Positions 23,982-25,896 of a stretch of DNA of 25,896 bases are shown here, piece after piece (the first letter of the stretch is position 1; every line of letters begins with the position of its first letter). The translations under genes and the position numbers were made by a program. The notes below the pieces were generated by a model, which saw only the letters and a list, made by a program, of their open reading frames with translations, was not told the origin of the DNA and did not search any database. The stretch is taken from IMG/VR virus record IMGVR_UViG_3300020596_000498, positions 1-25,896 of that record, one strand, 5' to 3'. Origin of the DNA: a virus.

Positions 23982-24614
23982 ATGAAGTTCAGAAGTTTAC
24001 TATCCTTAGTACTTGTCGCTCTCATTCCGCTTAGGACTTTCGCCGCGGACAATATCGCGGTGTCGCCAGGCTCGGGTGCCGTGGTCGCCGCTGATGAGCG
24101 TACCCGAAATGGCATCGTTGAAAAGCAGCAAGTCGTGGTCCTCGGACTCGGGGCTGAAGGTACGCACGACGGGTTCGCGCTCATGGGGCAACAGACGATG
24201 GCGAACAGCCTCGCATGCGTGCTCCCCTCTGATCAGACCGGAATTCCACATAAAGCTGCCGCCACCGGAGGCTACACGCCTGGCAAGCTAATCTCTGCTG
24301 GGTCGACGAACGCCACCAACATCAAGGCTTCAGCCGGCACGCTCGGGTTTTTGACTGTAGGAAACATCAACGCAGCTCAGCGGTATCTGAAATTCTATAA
24401 CAAAGCTTCCGCTCCGACTGTAGGAACGGATGTCCCCGTGCTGGTGTTCATTGTTCCAGGAAACACGGCAGGCACTGGATCTAATGTTCCGATTCCAGCA
24501 CCCGGTATTAATTTCTCCACGGGCATCAGCTTCGCAATTACGACCGGCGTTGCAGATAACGACACTGGCGCTGTCGCCGCCAACGAAATCACCGTGAACT
24601 ATGGCTACAACTAA
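23982..24614 (+). CDS. Exported phage-type beta protein with signal peptide
   Basis: This 210-residue protein opens with a clear Sec signal peptide: MKFRS, a hydrophobic run SLLSLVLVALIPL, then TFA before ADN, giving a likely cut after Ala21. The mature part matches a small phage protein seen near tail fibre or head genes, with TNATNIKASAGTLGFLTVGN, RYLKFYNKASAPTVGTDVPV, NFSTGISFAITTGVADNDTG and AVAANEITVNYGY as recognisable blocks. The family's role is not established. A virion part would normally not be exported, so its location is puzzling. The ATG has AGGAAG as Shine-Dalgarno at 23974-23979. Its stop overlaps the next gene by 14 bases. Confidence 0.75.
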   Translation: MKFRSLLSLVLVALIPLRTFAADNIAVSPGSGAVVAADERTRNGIVEKQQVVVLGLGAEGTHDGFALMGQQTMANSLACVLPSDQTGIPHKAAATGGYTPGKLISAGSTNATNIKASAGTLGFLTVGNINAAQRYLKFYNKASAPTVGTDVPVLVFIVPGNTAGTGSNVPIPAPGINFSTGISFAITTGVADNDTGAVAANEITVNYGYN

Positions 24615-25896
24615 GCTGCTTAAGCTTCTTGGGGTGTCTCTAGTTTTGCTACTAGCGCCGTCGCTCGCCTTCGCTACGCCGCAGAATTACACGGGCTTTG
24701 AGCTCGGAGTTACGAGTACCGCGGCTGAATCAAATCTAAACGGAGGCACCTTCTCCATTCAGGGCACTACCAAGCGGACCGGTGCTTTTGCCCTAGAAAC
24801 TAATCCCACCACAACGGCAGTCGGGTGGTGGGGCTATGCATTAAACGGTACAAATGGCGTCCCGACGACATTCTCACTCTCTGATATCTATGTGCGCTTT
24901 GCCTTTCGCTATGCGACTAAAGCCTCGAGTAACTCCGAGGAAATATTCGGCATCAGAAGGTCCGCAGGTGAGCAGGCAACTCTGCGTCTGAACAGCTCGG
25001 GGTTCATAGAATTGTATCAAGACGGTGCCACGACACTGGTGACCACCGGAACCGCAGCGCTCAGTGCTGGAACTTGGTATTTCATCAAGGTAAGAATTCA
25101 AACAAGCGCCACTGGAGCGTATACCGTCGGTCTTTACGACGCGAGCTGTACCTTGACTGAGAACCTCACCGGCACAGCAAACTTTGGAACAGCAAATTCG
25201 GAAGGGGTACGGTTCGGCAAAATTACAGATCGAAACGGCAACACCGTTGATTATTTCTATGACGATGCTTTAACCGACAACGCTTCCATGCCGGACTGCG
25301 GAGCAAACTTGGCGATGCTTCCTGACGGGGCGGGTTACTCGACTCAATGGACTACGGGCACGAGCAACCTTTTTAGTGCTGTCGACGAAATTCCCGTTGA
25401 TGATAATACGAGCTACATAAAGAGCGCGAGCGGTGCCGGCGACGTCAGTTCCTTCACTCTACAGAATACCGGAACGGTTGGTATCAGTGGAGTGATCAAT
25501 GGCGCAAAAGCCTGGGCATATACCCGCGAAGATACGACGGTCACGAGTGCCACGAAGGTACGAATTAGACTTGCCGGAGTGAATCTCGATAATACGACCG
25601 GCCGCAACGGGACGACCGCGTATAGCAGTATTATTAAAATAGCCCCGACAGATCCCAGCAGCAACGCTTGGACGACTTCAAATCTGGATTCAACAGAGCT
25701 CGCCGTAGTCGAGGGTAATGCCGTCGCCGTGAGAGCTTCAACACTTGCAATGATGGTCGATTTTACGGTGCCAACCGCCACACCCACGGCGACACCTACT
25801 CCGACCCCAACCGCCACACCCACGGCGACACCTACTCCGACCCCAACGCCGACGAACCCCCCAGGCGGATCGTCGGGAACCGGAACGTTAAGCATG
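24601..25896 (+). CDS. Secreted LamG-like protein with Pro/Thr linker (runs off the window)
   Basis: This frame is open from the ATG at 24601 to the window end (432 codons). A signal peptide is plain: KLLKLLGVSLVLLLAPSLAF, then Ala before TPQ. Residues about 30-230 resemble a LamG/concanavalin-like beta sandwich: FSIQGTTKRTGAFALET, IYVRFAFRYATKASSNSEEI, LSAGTWYFIKVRIQTSATGA and GNTVDYFYDDA. Residues about 235-385 are a second beta-rich part of unknown type. Residues 391-418 are a Pro/Thr linker made of two exact 36-base copies plus part of a third, followed by NPPGGSSGTG. The protein would continue beyond the window, probably into another domain. It overlaps the previous gene, so it belongs to the same transcript. 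Function unknown; a surface-binding or surface-modifying role is a guess. Confidence 0.8.
   Translation, partial: MATTKLLKLLGVSLVLLLAPSLAFATPQNYTGFELGVTSTAAESNLNGGTFSIQGTTKRTGAFALETNPTTTAVGWWGYALNGTNGVPTTFSLSDIYVRFAFRYATKASSNSEEIFGIRRSAGEQATLRLNSSGFIELYQDGATTLVTTGTAALSAGTWYFIKVRIQTSATGAYTVGLYDASCTLTENLTGTANFGTANSEGVRFGKITDRNGNTVDYFYDDALTDNASMPDCGANLAMLPDGAGYSTQWTTGTSNLFSAVDEIPVDDNTSYIKSASGAGDVSSFTLQNTGTVGISGVINGAKAWAYTREDTTVTSATKVRIRLAGVNLDNTTGRNGTTAYSSIIKIAPTDPSSNAWTTSNLDSTELAVVEGNAVAVRASTLAMMVDFTVPTATPTATPTPTPTATPTATPTPTPTPTNPPGGSSGTGTLSM
25771..25853 (+). repeat. Tandem 36-base repeat encoding a PTATPTATPTPT linker
   Basis: Two exact 36-base copies (25771-25806 and 25807-25842) and part of a third follow each other in the reading frame of the last gene. 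Each encodes the 12-residue unit PTATPTATPTPT. Exact identity at all bases, including third positions, suggests recent slippage or unequal exchange. Confidence 0.9.

Noticed and set aside
25771-25842. Possible CRISPR repeats
   Set aside because: The 36-base copies directly abut each other with no spacers and encode a linker in frame.
25413-25895. A 160-residue minus-strand frame rich in Gly and Val repeats
   Set aside because: It is the complement of the Pro/Thr repeat and of the LamG-like gene, which has a start, a signal peptide and gene overlap.
1-25896. tRNA genes, integration sites, integrase, lysis cassette
   Set aside because: None was seen on either strand. The window is nearly filled by structural genes and the two insertions.

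Overview
The window is the structural (late) module of a tailed double-stranded DNA phage or prophage with an HK97-type head and a siphophage-style tail. All phage genes lie on the + strand, tightly packed, with 4 to 14 base overlaps at many junctions. The host cannot be named from the sequence. GC is near or slightly above 50 percent, and ATG, GTG and TTG starts are all used. Two genes at the right end carry Sec-type signal peptides, and one mid-operon gene resembles the type II secretion pseudopilin GspG; both would suit a Gram-negative host, but this is only suggestive. No integrase, lysis, replication or attachment-site sequence is visible.

Layout, left to right. Packaging and head (2-7203): terminase small and large subunits, portal, prohead protease (TTG start with a strong Shine-Dalgarno), major capsid protein, a small protein after the capsid, a rho-independent terminator at about 6316-6349, a small acidic protein and a gp6-like connector. 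Neck and tail (7212-9829): head closure protein, HK97 gp10-like protein, DUF3168-like tail completion protein, a tail tube protein with an extra inserted domain, and the tail assembly chaperone pair joined by a -1 frameshift on an A AAA AAG heptamer. Tail body and tip (11429-20829): a membrane-anchored GspG-like protein, the tape measure, two tail-tip proteins and a 1623-residue hub/receptor-binding protein with fibronectin III, glycosidase-like and LamG-like parts. Fibre region (22181-25896): a tail protein, a collar-domain fibre with nine His-x-His motifs, then two genes with signal peptides. The last runs off the window and ends in a Pro/Thr repeat linker.

Two IS200/IS605-family insertions interrupt the operon, each directly after a stop codon. 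Element 1 (9839-11399) is a complete IS608-like unit: divergent tnpA and tnpB, subterminal hairpins, TTAC at the left and TCAA at the right. Its TnpB lacks the usual RuvC-II glutamate and may use a relocated one. Element 2 (20831 to about 22180) has only a tnpB, on the minus strand, with a canonical catalytic triad. Its right end nearly matches that of element 1, so TnpA of element 1 may move it in trans. Its other end carries a hairpin that looks like a right end. Both elements are poorer in GC than the phage genes.

The points most worth a second look are the two putative RNA-guided nucleases inside a phage structural operon, the pseudopilin-like gene between tail chaperone and tape measure, the tail-tip protein with a built-in glycosidase-like module, the domain inserted in the tail tube, and the pair of exported proteins following the tail fibre.
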